DNA of 6,188 bases, from positions 1-6,188 of the forward strand of contig JAIYBO010000087.1 in assembly GCA_027488495.1 (NCBI GenBank). The letters run 5' to 3'. Under the pieces are notes generated by a model. The model did no database searches, had not been told where the DNA came from, and saw only the letters and a list, made by a program, of their open reading frames with translations. The translations under genes were made by a program, and so were the position numbers. Below, in pieces: positions 1 to 6,059 of this stretch (the first letter of the stretch is position 1; each line of letters begins with the position of its first letter). The stretch comes from Bacteroidota bacterium. Its GTDB lineage: Bacteria > Bacteroidota > Bacteroidia > NS11-12g > UBA955.

Positions 1-317
1 GCAAATTCTTGCTGGAACTGAAGAAAAATGAAGTCTGGAGCACTAGAGCCCGGAACTTTGGTGAAGTTATTTACCCAGTTGCCAGGAATGGTGATGTACT
101 GCTGGTAACCGGCAGATGCACTCACCTGTGGCAAACCATACGATGCCGTTTGCTTCACCGTTTCTTTGGCGATGTTTACATCCAATTTGGCGTTTTTGTA
201 ACTGGTGTTGTTTTGTTCTGCATAGGAAATGGCTTCACTAAAACTGAACTTTTGGGCATCTTGCGCATGGAGCGATATCGATCCCAATAACAGTGCGATG
301 GTATATATGCGTTTCAT
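1..317 (-). CDS. TolC-family outer membrane efflux protein, N-terminal 105 codons (cut by window edge)
   Basis: This is the beginning of a gene that runs off the left edge; only the first 105 codons are present. Read on the minus strand it starts MKRIYTIALLLGSISLHAQ, a Sec signal peptide with likely cleavage after the Ala-Gln at residues 18-19. The mature part begins FSFSEAISYAEQNNTSYKNA and continues with LDVNIAKETVKQTASYGLPQ, then VSASAGYQQY. This 'sxxeAixyAxxNNxxxknAxldvxiAkexvkqtxaxxLPqvsasagy' pattern is the usual start of the outer membrane efflux protein (OEP/TolC) family in Bacteroidota. Family members form trimeric channels through the outer membrane and periplasm and export drugs, metals or metabolites together with an HlyD-type adaptor and an inner-membrane pump. 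The ATG lies only 8 bp after the stop of the TetR-type regulator, so the two are almost certainly co-transcribed. Adaptor and RND or ABC pump genes probably follow outside the window (inference). The substrate cannot be told from this fragment. Confidence 0.87.
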   Translation of the reverse strand, partial: MKRIYTIALLLGSISLHAQDAQKFSFSEAISYAEQNNTSYKNAKLDVNIAKETVKQTASYGLPQVSASAGYQQYITIPGNWVNNFTKVPGSSAPDFIFLQFQQEF

Positions 318-325
318 TTGATATT

Positions 326-940
326 TTACGAATTGGTGTGTTTCCATTGAATGGAGTTGATGGTTTCTATGCCTTTGGCAGTGCTAATGGCGCGCAAATG
401 GTATTTGGTAATTTCAATCAGCAGGTCATCTTGAGGAATGTTCATGCTGTTGAGTTCAATGCTATCAAAAACACTGAACGATAACATGGAAAAACTATGC
501 GCAATGATGTTGGTGTCAAAATCTTGATGGTACAAACCCATCTGCTGGCCCAATTTTATATTCACTTTCAAATACTCAACAATGTGCGTACTGCGGTGCT
601 GCTCGAAGACTTGAAAACTGTTGGGATGGTATTTTTTCAGGTCATAGATCATTGAGGGACTCAACTTACGCTGATTGCTCATGATGTATTTGGTAATCAG
701 GTGGAACTGTTGAATGGCGTTGGGCTCGGTGCCAATGATTTTCTCAATGGCCTCTTCCGTTTCCTTCATGTGAGATTCTATGGTACTCAATACCAAGGAT
801 TCTTTGTCCCGAAAACACTTATATAACGTTTTTTTGGAGATGGCAATTTCCTTGGCTACATCGTCCATTGTGACGCTTTTTACACCGAATCGACTGAATA
901 ATTTTTCAGCCGTTATTTGAATTCGATGTATCAGTTCCAT
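326..940 (-). CDS. TetR/AcrR-family transcriptional regulator of the adjacent efflux operon
   Basis: A 204-residue one-domain-plus-ligand-pocket repressor, a normal size for TetR proteins. Residues 1-50 form the DNA-binding part: helix 1 around IQITAEKLFSRFGVKSVTM, then the helix-turn-helix DDVAKEIAISKKTLYKCFRD followed by KESLV, a good match to the TetR_N signature. Residues from about 55 on are mostly helical and divergent, as expected for the inducer-binding and dimerisation domain; the ligand is unknown. I chose the ATG at 940. An in-frame TTG at 952 exists, but it falls inside the exact TAnnTTTG promoter element at 950-957, so it is unlikely to be translated. The gene sits 8 bp upstream of tolC, and TetR genes in this position commonly repress themselves and the pump operon. 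A cluster of GGAAACT/AGTTTCC motifs just upstream is the candidate operator. One small oddity is KCF where YxYF or HxYF is usual in the recognition-helix exit. Confidence 0.9.
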   Translation of the reverse strand: MELIHRIQITAEKLFSRFGVKSVTMDDVAKEIAISKKTLYKCFRDKESLVLSTIESHMKETEEAIEKIIGTEPNAIQQFHLITKYIMSNQRKLSPSMIYDLKKYHPNSFQVFEQHRSTHIVEYLKVNIKLGQQMGLYHQDFDTNIIAHSFSMLSFSVFDSIELNSMNIPQDDLLIEITKYHLRAISTAKGIETINSIQWKHTNS

Positions 941-949
941 AAAGTGCCG

Positions 950-957
950 CAAAGGTA
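950..957 (-). promoter_or_regulatory. Predicted -7 promoter element of the TetR gene
   Basis: Read on the minus strand the bases are TACCTTTG, an exact match to the Bacteroidota sigma-ABfr -7 consensus TAnnTTTG. Nineteen bases upstream is TTTC (minus strand, 977-980), a one-mismatch version of the -33 TTTG box. With the usual short distance from this element to the start point, transcription would begin only a few bases before the ATG at 940, so the mRNA would be almost leaderless. The downstream tolC gene would share this promoter. Confidence 0.55.
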
Positions 958-961
958 CAAT

Positions 962-1004
962 CGGAAACTCACTTTGGAAACTATTTTCGTGTTAAAAGTT
1001 TCCG
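962..1004. promoter_or_regulatory. Candidate TetR operator: three GGAAACT motifs, two direct and one inverted
   Basis: On the plus strand GGAAACT occurs at 963-969 and 976-982 (13 bp apart), and its complement AGTTTCC at 997-1003. The outer pair extends to CGGAAACT (962-969) and AGTTTCCG (997-1004), an 8-bp inverted repeat. The 976-982 copy overlaps the likely -33 region of the TetR-gene promoter. TetR proteins bind inverted repeats at their own promoters, so autorepression is a reasonable inference. The half-sites are farther apart than in a compact TetR operator, which weakens the assignment. The 72-bp gap between sppA and the regulator gene shows no poly-T tract after this repeat, so a terminator is less likely. 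Confidence 0.4.
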
Positions 1005-1024
1005 TGGTGAAGCGATATCGATGA

Positions 1025-2794
1025 TTAGTGCATTTTTACCGACCAAGGAAGTAGGTATTGAGGCCCTTGTAGATACTGGATTTTCTGGGCTTCTTTGATG
1101 GTTTCAATGGGTAATCCGCTGGATTTGGCGGCTGCCGACCATTGGGTTTTGGCAATTTCCTCTTGATTGAACAATTGGCTGAACCAATCTTGCTGTTCAG
1201 GGAATGAAACCACGCGATATTCTTTTGTTTTGGATTTTCTCGCAGCCGATACAATGGCCCTATTCAAACCACCAAAATCATCTATTAATCCAACTGCTTT
1301 GGCATCCACCGCCGAGTAAACACGTCCTTCGGCCAATTCCGCCACACGTTCTTTGCTCATTTTTCTGCCCATGGCAACGGTTGTGATGAAATCATCGTAA
1401 ATGGAATTGATCATGTTTTGCATCATGGCTTTTTCCTTTTCATTCAATTCACGATCTGGACGCCATCCAGCAGAAACCGAACCCAAATCAACGGTTTCGT
1501 AATTCAATCCCAATTTCTCACCAAACAATTGTTGTGTGTTGGGTAACAAAGCAAATACGCCAATAGAACCAGTGATGGTGTTTGGTAGGGCGAAAATACT
1601 ATCGGCCACGCAGCCCATATAGTATCCTCCACTGGCCGATACATCGCCAAATGAAACAATCACGGGTTTTACCTTTTTACAAGCGATGATTTCATGGGCC
1701 ATTTCGTCGGAAGCATAAGCACTGCCGCCGGGCGAATTGATACGAATGACAATGGCTTTGATGTCTGGATCGTTTTGCGCTTTGTGCAATGTTTTGATAA
1801 AACTGGTGCTGCCGATCTGCTCCTCTGGGTTTTGTTTACCAGGTAGAATGTCACCCACAGCATAAATCACAGCGATTTTGTTCTCGCTATATTCATATGG
1901 ATCTGCGTCCTTGGCATATTTCCCAAAGGCATACCAATTGGCTTTTTCAGGATTGAGTTTGCAGGATTTTGCCAAGTCGGATTTTGCTTCAGTTTCATAT
2001 TTCATGGCATCAATCAAACGAAGTGCCAACGCATCTTTGGGCATTTGTGCTTTGGCGTCCATGGCAATGGCCCAAAGTGAATCCATGGGCAACTTTCTGC
2101 TATTGGCCACTTGCTCCATCTGATATTTATACAATGAAGTGATGTATTGGGTAACCTGAAAGCGATTTTCCTCAGACATTTTGTTTTGGATGAATGGTTC
2201 CACCGCACTTTTGAACTTTCCCACACGGAAAACTTGAAAATCAACGCCCAATTTGTCGAAAAGACCCTTGTACATCACGAATTTTGATGAAATACCATCA
2301 ATTTCTAACATGCCTTTGGGATTACAAATGATTTTATCACAAGCCGAAGCGATGTAATAACCCATTTCAGAAAACAATCCACTGTAAGCAACAACGGGTT
2401 TGCCAGATTTCCGGAAGTTCAAAATGGCATTTCTAATTTCTTCCGCTGTGGCCATTCCACCTGCATATCCACCACAATCCAAATAAACGCCTTTTACATT
2501 GTTGTCAGACTCGGCTTTTTTTAAACCATTGATGATATCGTTCAATCCAATACTTGGCTCAGATTCTCCGCCTGCCGACAATAATTCGTTCAAGGGGTTG
2601 TTGGGTGTTCTTTCCTGCACATCGCCTACAATGGTGAGGTTAAGGATGCTGGCTTCGGTTAATGCCGCGTTTTCATTAGAGCCAATTTTCGAACTCAATC
2701 CAGAAACCAAAAATCCGAAAACCAACGCGATGGAAATAATTCCCAATGCGAATCCACCGAGCAACGTAATTAGGTATTTGACAAAAGTTTTCAT
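1025..2794 (-). CDS. sppA: Signal peptide peptidase SppA, 67K type (protease IV)
   Basis: A 589-residue membrane-bound serine protease that degrades signal peptides left in the inner membrane after Sec export; the length fits the long two-domain SppA type (E. coli about 618 aa). Residues 1-35 (MKTFVKYLITLLGGFALGII onward) hold a single N-terminal membrane anchor. Two tandem ClpP/crotonase-like S49 domains follow. The N-terminal domain contains VGKFKSAVEP, whose Lys195 corresponds to the catalytic lysine of E. coli SppA (Lys209). The C-terminal domain contains INSPGGSAYASDEM (oxyanion-side motif) and DVSASGGYYMG, where Ser388 corresponds to the nucleophile Ser409. GSIGVF and the DxxxSVSAGWRPDRELNEKE segment are also typical. 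Both catalytic residues are present, so the enzyme should be active. I start at the ATG at 2794; the longer in-frame start at 2842 lies upstream of an exact TAnnTTTG promoter element and would put extra residues before the anchor. It is divergent from the DUF5723 gene and followed after 72 bp by the regulator gene. Confidence 0.97.
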   Translation of the reverse strand: MKTFVKYLITLLGGFALGIISIALVFGFLVSGLSSKIGSNENAALTEASILNLTIVGDVQERTPNNPLNELLSAGGESEPSIGLNDIINGLKKAESDNNVKGVYLDCGGYAGGMATAEEIRNAILNFRKSGKPVVAYSGLFSEMGYYIASACDKIICNPKGMLEIDGISSKFVMYKGLFDKLGVDFQVFRVGKFKSAVEPFIQNKMSEENRFQVTQYITSLYKYQMEQVANSRKLPMDSLWAIAMDAKAQMPKDALALRLIDAMKYETEAKSDLAKSCKLNPEKANWYAFGKYAKDADPYEYSENKIAVIYAVGDILPGKQNPEEQIGSTSFIKTLHKAQNDPDIKAIVIRINSPGGSAYASDEMAHEIIACKKVKPVIVSFGDVSASGGYYMGCVADSIFALPNTITGSIGVFALLPNTQQLFGEKLGLNYETVDLGSVSAGWRPDRELNEKEKAMMQNMINSIYDDFITTVAMGRKMSKERVAELAEGRVYSAVDAKAVGLIDDFGGLNRAIVSAARKSKTKEYRVVSFPEQQDWFSQLFNQEEIAKTQWSAAAKSSGLPIETIKEAQKIQYLQGPQYLLPWSVKMH

Positions 2795-2805
2795 GAACAG
2801 AAATA

Positions 2806-2813
2806 CAAAGATA
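2806..2813 (-). promoter_or_regulatory. Predicted -7 promoter element of sppA
   Basis: The minus strand reads TATCTTTG, an exact TAnnTTTG match, ending 11 bases before the ATG at 2794. No clear TTG or TTTG -33 box was found at the usual distance. The position implies a very short leader and supports 2794 over 2842 as the sppA start. Confidence 0.5.
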
Positions 2814-2890
2814 ATCCATGCAGATTTTCCATTGTGTGTCATTCGTTAAATCTCTCCCAATGAAGGATGAAAATATTTGCTGCTTAAACT

Positions 2891-2898
2891 TAACTTTG
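2891..2898 (+). promoter_or_regulatory. Predicted -7 promoter element of the DUF5723 gene
   Basis: The bases TAACTTTG match TAnnTTTG exactly and lie 34 bp before the ATG at 2933, giving a leader of roughly 25-30 bases. A TTTG at 2876-2879 is only 11 bases upstream, shorter than the normal -33 to -7 spacing, so the -33 box is unclear. The leader is A/T-rich and has no Shine-Dalgarno sequence, as is normal in Bacteroidota. This element and the sppA one are divergent within the 138-bp intergenic region 2795-2932. Confidence 0.5.
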
Positions 2899-2932
2899 GC
2901 CTCATAATTGTATTTATCGTAAAAATTGAATC

Positions 2933-5900
2933 ATGAATAAATCATTGCGCAATATTTTCTCGGTGGTTTTTGCCTTATTAATCATCAACACAGCGAAATC
3001 TCAACAGCCTTTGGGCTTGGTTATCGGAGATTTTAATACGCCATATTCGGTGAACATGAATCCTGCGAATGTTGCAAGCCAATATCGCAACAGGGCTTAT
3101 GTAAATTGGTGGGGTAGCAGCTTGGACGTTCAATCGAGTTTTGCCAATGCCAATGGTTGGAATCGAAAGCCAGCGCGGTTAACGATGACTCAGAATTGGA
3201 CGCCCAAGTCTGAGAATGAAAATTGGAGCATGAATTACCTCAATGAAACCTACGGTCCTTCATTGTATGTCATGGCTGATCGAAAGGTGGGTTTTGGTTT
3301 GGGGATGAAAGGGGTGGCCGGTTTTAATTTTTCTGGGGTGAATCCTGACTTGGGGAACGTACTCAAAAATGGGGCCACGGGATGGGCGAATTTGAGCGGA
3401 AATACAGTATCACAAACTTCACCGTTTGCGTTCAATACCGAAAAATATCAAGAATGGTACCTTTCATTTGGCTCGTATGCGGGCGATGCGAATTATTCAA
3501 AAGGAATCAAAGCATTCAAATGGGGCGCAACCACGAAAATGCTCATCGGTATGGGTGCTGCACATTTGAGCGCGTCGGAATTAAACATCAAATCGGAAGG
3601 GAACAATAAATTCATTATCAACGATTTGTTGGCCAATTACAGTTACACCGACCAATCTTCGGCAAGCAATACGATGGTTAGGCCTTTGGGTTTGAAATTT
3701 GATTTGATGACAGGATTTGGTGCCGGTATTGATGTGGGTTTTGTATATGAATATCGCCCTGGACTTGAAAATAGTTACAGCGGAATTTCCCAATGCGATC
3801 GAGAAATGGCAAGAACTTACCGTTGGAAATTTGGTGCGAGTTTAACCGATATTGGGTTTATTTCATACGATGGATCTTCCTATTCCGTAACCGCTAAAAA
3901 TATAAACTATACAGCAGCCAACGTGTTTCAAATCGATCAAATGTATGGCTCCAATGCCAATCCTGCTGTGGGTCAATTCGATCAAATGGGGAATATGGCG
4001 TCTTCGCTGGGCTCTACCCCTAAATCAACCTTTATGTCTTACACCCCAATGGCTTTGAACATGCAATGGGATTATCGCTCTGGAAAATGGCATTTGGGCG
4101 CATACTGGATTCACAATTTAAAGCCAGTTGACATGCCCGGTTTGAGAAGGGCTTCTACCTTTAGCATAGTACCTAGACGCCAAACGGAGCGATTGGAGTA
4201 TGGTTTTCCGGTTTCTTTCGTTCAAAACTACAGCACACTGAATGTTGGGGCTTACTTGCGTGTGGGCCCCTTGATTGTTGGGTCGAACAATTTGGCTGGT
4301 TTGGGGCAATTTTTAAACAATAGCGGTACCCAATCGCCCAGTTTTTATATCGGTATACGTTCTAAAATTGGGGAATGCTCTCGCGAAGTTTATGATGAGC
4401 TTGATATGGGTTACATTGATTCCACTGTCGTGGATTCAGCATATGTAGATGTGGATTCTACAGTTATCTATTTGGCTGATACAGTCTTCATCAAAGACAC
4501 CATTATTTTGAGAGACACCATCGTTAAAACTGAGGTGAAAACAGTGATCAAGCGAGATACCGTGGTGGTAACTAAAAATGTGAATACAACCACCAAAGAC
4601 CCCAGTGTGTTGCAGGCCCTCAATGATTGTCAAAAGCGTGAAGCGGATTTAAAAAAGCGACTGACCGAAATTGAAGCCAGGGAAGCGGCGACAAACAATA
4701 AAAACAAAGTGTGTGAATCAGATTTGCAGAAGTGGAGGGCGGAGGCCGAAAAATGCAAATTGGAATCTGATAGAATCAAAGCAGAAAGTGATAAAGTCAA
4801 AGCCGAATCGGATCGATTGAAAGCCGAAAACGACCGTTTGAAGGCAGTGGCTATTACACCGGTTGACAAACAGGCCAAGCGATGTGATAGTTTGTTGCTT
4901 ATCGAATTGTTGAAGAATCAAAAACTGCTAGCGGAATTGGCTGATGCCAAAAAAGCCACTGTGGATTGTAATGCCAAATTGTTGGATGCATTGAACAGAG
5001 CGAAACTGTGTGAATCCGAATTGGCGAATGAGAAGAATAAGTCGAATCAGCTTGCCTTAGAATTGGCCAATGCCAAAAAACAGATTGAATCGTTGCTGTC
5101 AGATAAAAAGCGATTGGAAGATCAGTTGAAGGCCGTGACATTGGGTGAGGATTGTACACCTTACAAAAACAAAATCGCTGAGTTGGAGAAATTGTTGGCT
5201 GCGGAGCGATTGAAAACTGCACAGTTAACCGCGGATTTGGGGAACTGCAACAAATCCTTGGAGAGCTTAAAGGCACAATTGGCGGCAGAACAAACCAAGG
5301 TCAAGAATTTGGAGGTGAAAAACTCGGATTGTGATAAAGCCAAAGCGGCCTTGGTTGTTGAATTGGAAGCGGCCAAGAAGAAGGTTACAGAACTTGAGGA
5401 AAAACTCAAGTCGAGCAGCACGGGCAGCGATTGCAGCAAGACCCGTGATTCATTGAGTCAAGCGCTTTTGGACTTGGGGATTGCCAAAAATGCGTATGAC
5501 GCTTTGATGGCCGAATACCAAGATTGTTTGAAGACCTCTAAATCATACAGAGATCAATTGAAGGCTTGTGAAGACAAATTGGCTGCTGGAACAACCGATG
5601 CTTCAGTAGTAGACGCGCTCAAAGCAGAAATCGCCAAGTTGAAAAACACAATCACTGAGTTGAATGGAGAAGTGGCTGCGGGCAAAAAGAGTTTGGATGC
5701 TTGTCAAGACGCCCTAACAGAGAAGGAGACATTGATTCAATCGCTTCAAGATCAATTGAAAACAAAGACATCGGAGATATCTACATTGCAATCACAACTC
5801 AAAGCGGCCCAAACGCAATTGAATGATGTAAAAGTGAGATTGACCAAATGTGAAGAGGAAAAGGCCAATATGGGTACATCCAATGAACCTACGGGAACAG

Positions 5901-5953
5901 GAACCGGAACTCCAGGTGGTGGCATTTCACCCAATTCCCCCGGTGGCAATTGA
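2933..5953 (+). CDS. DUF5723-type outer-membrane protein with long Cys-containing coiled-coil C-terminus
   Basis: A 1006-residue exported protein of unknown function. Residues 1-24 are a Sec signal peptide (MNKSLRNIFSVVFALLIINT, then AKSQ). Residues about 25-480 resemble the Bacteroidota DUF5723 family: SVNMNPANVASQYRNRAYVN near the start, GFGAGIDVGFVYEYRPGLEN at 261-280 and YRWKFGASLTDIGFISYDGS at 296-315. Alternating Gly/aromatic strands suggest an outer-membrane beta-barrel. Residues 489-548 are a linker rich in D-S/T-V/I steps. Residues 558-980 are almost pure Lys/Glu/Ala/Leu coiled coil with 13 cysteines; two more cysteines (288, 482) lie before it. Residues 981-1006 are a Gly/Thr/Pro/Ser/Asn tail. 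I see no OmpA peptidoglycan-binding domain, no type IX sorting domain and no C-terminal membrane anchor. The ATG at 2933 is supported by the signal peptide. The gene appears monocistronic, divergent from sppA and convergent with the receptor gene. A role as an envelope spacer or scaffold is inference. Family assignment is from remembered motifs, not a search. Confidence 0.85.
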   Translation: MNKSLRNIFSVVFALLIINTAKSQQPLGLVIGDFNTPYSVNMNPANVASQYRNRAYVNWWGSSLDVQSSFANANGWNRKPARLTMTQNWTPKSENENWSMNYLNETYGPSLYVMADRKVGFGLGMKGVAGFNFSGVNPDLGNVLKNGATGWANLSGNTVSQTSPFAFNTEKYQEWYLSFGSYAGDANYSKGIKAFKWGATTKMLIGMGAAHLSASELNIKSEGNNKFIINDLLANYSYTDQSSASNTMVRPLGLKFDLMTGFGAGIDVGFVYEYRPGLENSYSGISQCDREMARTYRWKFGASLTDIGFISYDGSSYSVTAKNINYTAANVFQIDQMYGSNANPAVGQFDQMGNMASSLGSTPKSTFMSYTPMALNMQWDYRSGKWHLGAYWIHNLKPVDMPGLRRASTFSIVPRRQTERLEYGFPVSFVQNYSTLNVGAYLRVGPLIVGSNNLAGLGQFLNNSGTQSPSFYIGIRSKIGECSREVYDELDMGYIDSTVVDSAYVDVDSTVIYLADTVFIKDTIILRDTIVKTEVKTVIKRDTVVVTKNVNTTTKDPSVLQALNDCQKREADLKKRLTEIEAREAATNNKNKVCESDLQKWRAEAEKCKLESDRIKAESDKVKAESDRLKAENDRLKAVAITPVDKQAKRCDSLLLIELLKNQKLLAELADAKKATVDCNAKLLDALNRAKLCESELANEKNKSNQLALELANAKKQIESLLSDKKRLEDQLKAVTLGEDCTPYKNKIAELEKLLAAERLKTAQLTADLGNCNKSLESLKAQLAAEQTKVKNLEVKNSDCDKAKAALVVELEAAKKKVTELEEKLKSSSTGSDCSKTRDSLSQALLDLGIAKNAYDALMAEYQDCLKTSKSYRDQLKACEDKLAAGTTDASVVDALKAEIAKLKNTITELNGEVAAGKKSLDACQDALTEKETLIQSLQDQLKTKTSEISTLQSQLKAAQTQLNDVKVRLTKCEEEKANMGTSNEPTGTGTGTPGGGISPNSPGGN
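4397..4576 (+). other. Asp-Thr-Val-rich beta linker between barrel and coiled coil (residues 489-548)
   Basis: This stretch of the DUF5723 protein repeats short steps of the form D-(S/T)-(V/I)-hydrophobic: DSTVVDSAYVDVDSTVIYLA, then DTVFIK, DTIILR, DTIVKT and, further on, RDTVVV. Aspartates at 496, 501, 508, 516, 522, 528 and 542 are spaced mostly 5-8 residues apart. Similar DTV-type linkers are common in Bacteroidota envelope proteins between a membrane domain and a periplasmic or surface domain (from family knowledge). It probably forms an extended beta-rich spacer rather than part of the coil. Confidence 0.6.
4604..5872 (+). repeat. Coiled-coil region with about 90-residue Cys-marked modules (residues 558-980)
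   Basis: Cysteines fall at residues 566, 594, 608, 651, 679, 693, 741, 772, 800, 834, 865, 879, 924 and 973, the first module starting at 566. Aligning them gives about five modules. The lead cysteine recurs at 566, 651, 741, 834, 924 (steps 85, 90, 93, 90) and the second at 594, 679, 772, 865 (85, 93, 93). A third at 608, 693, 879, 973 is missing or shifted to 800 in the middle module. Two local motifs recur: [DN]-C-x-K-like (566, 772, 800, 834, 865) and C-E-[SDE]-x-L-like (594, 693, 879). Sequence similarity between modules outside the cysteines is modest, so decayed tandem duplication is likely but unproven. Confidence 0.5.
4757..4840 (+). repeat. Four tandem 7-residue (21-bp) repeats, KAESDRL type
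   Basis: Residues 609-636 read KLESDRI, KAESDKV, KAESDRL, KAENDRL, followed by KAV. Each unit is one coiled-coil heptad with I615, V622, L629 and L636 in the same register as Cys608, Cys594 and Cys566. The codons differ between units at many third positions (for example GCA/GCC, AGT/TCG, GAT/GAC), so the protein repeat has been kept while the DNA has diverged. Confidence 0.8.
5894..5911 (+). repeat. Three tandem GGAACN hexamers encoding a Gly-Thr tail
   Basis: GGAACA, GGAACC and GGAACT lie head to tail and encode alternating Gly-Thr in the tail TGTGTGTPGGG of the DUF5723 protein. Such a short in-frame repeat can change length by slippage without breaking the frame. Confidence 0.6.
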
Positions 5954-5982
5954 TGCTGAAATAGAGGGACCTAACTTCCTGG

Positions 5983-6007
5983 GATTAATCGTCCTAAACG
6001 ATTGATT
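5983..6007 (+). other. Short imperfect hairpin after the DUF5723 gene
   Basis: AATCGT (5987-5992) and ACGATT (5998-6003) form a 6-bp perfect stem around a 5-base loop, extendable to 10 pairs with two G-U pairs. It lies 30 bp after the stop codon. No T-run follows, so it is at best a helper to the stronger hairpin at 6023-6059. It might serve mRNA 3'-end protection (inference). Confidence 0.3.
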
Positions 6008-6022
6008 GTATTGAGATAAACG

Positions 6023-6059
6023 CTGAATATCAGAAGCTTCCGTAAATTCTGATATTCAG
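6023..6059. terminator. Perfect 13-bp inverted repeat between convergent genes, candidate bidirectional terminator
   Basis: CTGAATATCAGAA (6023-6035) and TTCTGATATTCAG (6047-6059) are exact complements around an 11-base loop. On the plus strand the stem is followed by TCTTCTTCCC, a pyrimidine-rich but not pure T tract; on the minus strand it is followed by CGTTTATC. It is placed to end both the DUF5723 gene transcript and the receptor transcript. The stem is A/T-rich, so its strength as an intrinsic terminator is uncertain. The receptor stop codon (6030-6032) is inside the left arm. Confidence 0.5.

Noticed and set aside
9..484. Two small plus-strand open frames opposite tolC and the regulator gene.
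   Set aside because: The minus-strand products match known families with signal peptide and helix-turn-helix, while the plus-strand frames show no motif or promoter.
941..952. A longer start for the TetR gene at a TTG at 952.
   Set aside because: The TTG is part of the predicted promoter box; the ATG at 940 gives the normal distance to the helix-turn-helix.
271..1022. The 12-mer AGCGATATCGAT occurs at 271-282 (inside tolC) and at 1011-1022 (beside the sppA stop).
   Set aside because: About one such exact 12-base match is expected by chance in a window of this size, and the two contexts are unrelated.
953..1024. The inverted repeat after sppA as an intrinsic terminator.
   Set aside because: Neither strand has a T-run after the stem, and the repeat lies in the promoter of the next gene, so an operator fits better.
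2795..2842. A longer sppA reading frame beginning at an ATG at 2842.
   Set aside because: The extra 16 codons span an exact TAnnTTTG promoter element, and the start at 2794 gives the expected N-terminal membrane anchor.
4630..5439. Several minus-strand open frames opposite the coiled-coil region.
   Set aside because: They are Ser/Phe/Leu-rich mirror images of Lys/Glu/Ala codons, have no recognisable domain, and lie wholly inside a convincing gene.
5873..5950. The Gly/Thr/Pro tail as a type IX secretion sorting domain or an OmpA-like anchor.
   Set aside because: It is only 26 residues, has no beta-sandwich pattern or KxR-type motif, and lacks the OmpA peptidoglycan-binding signature.
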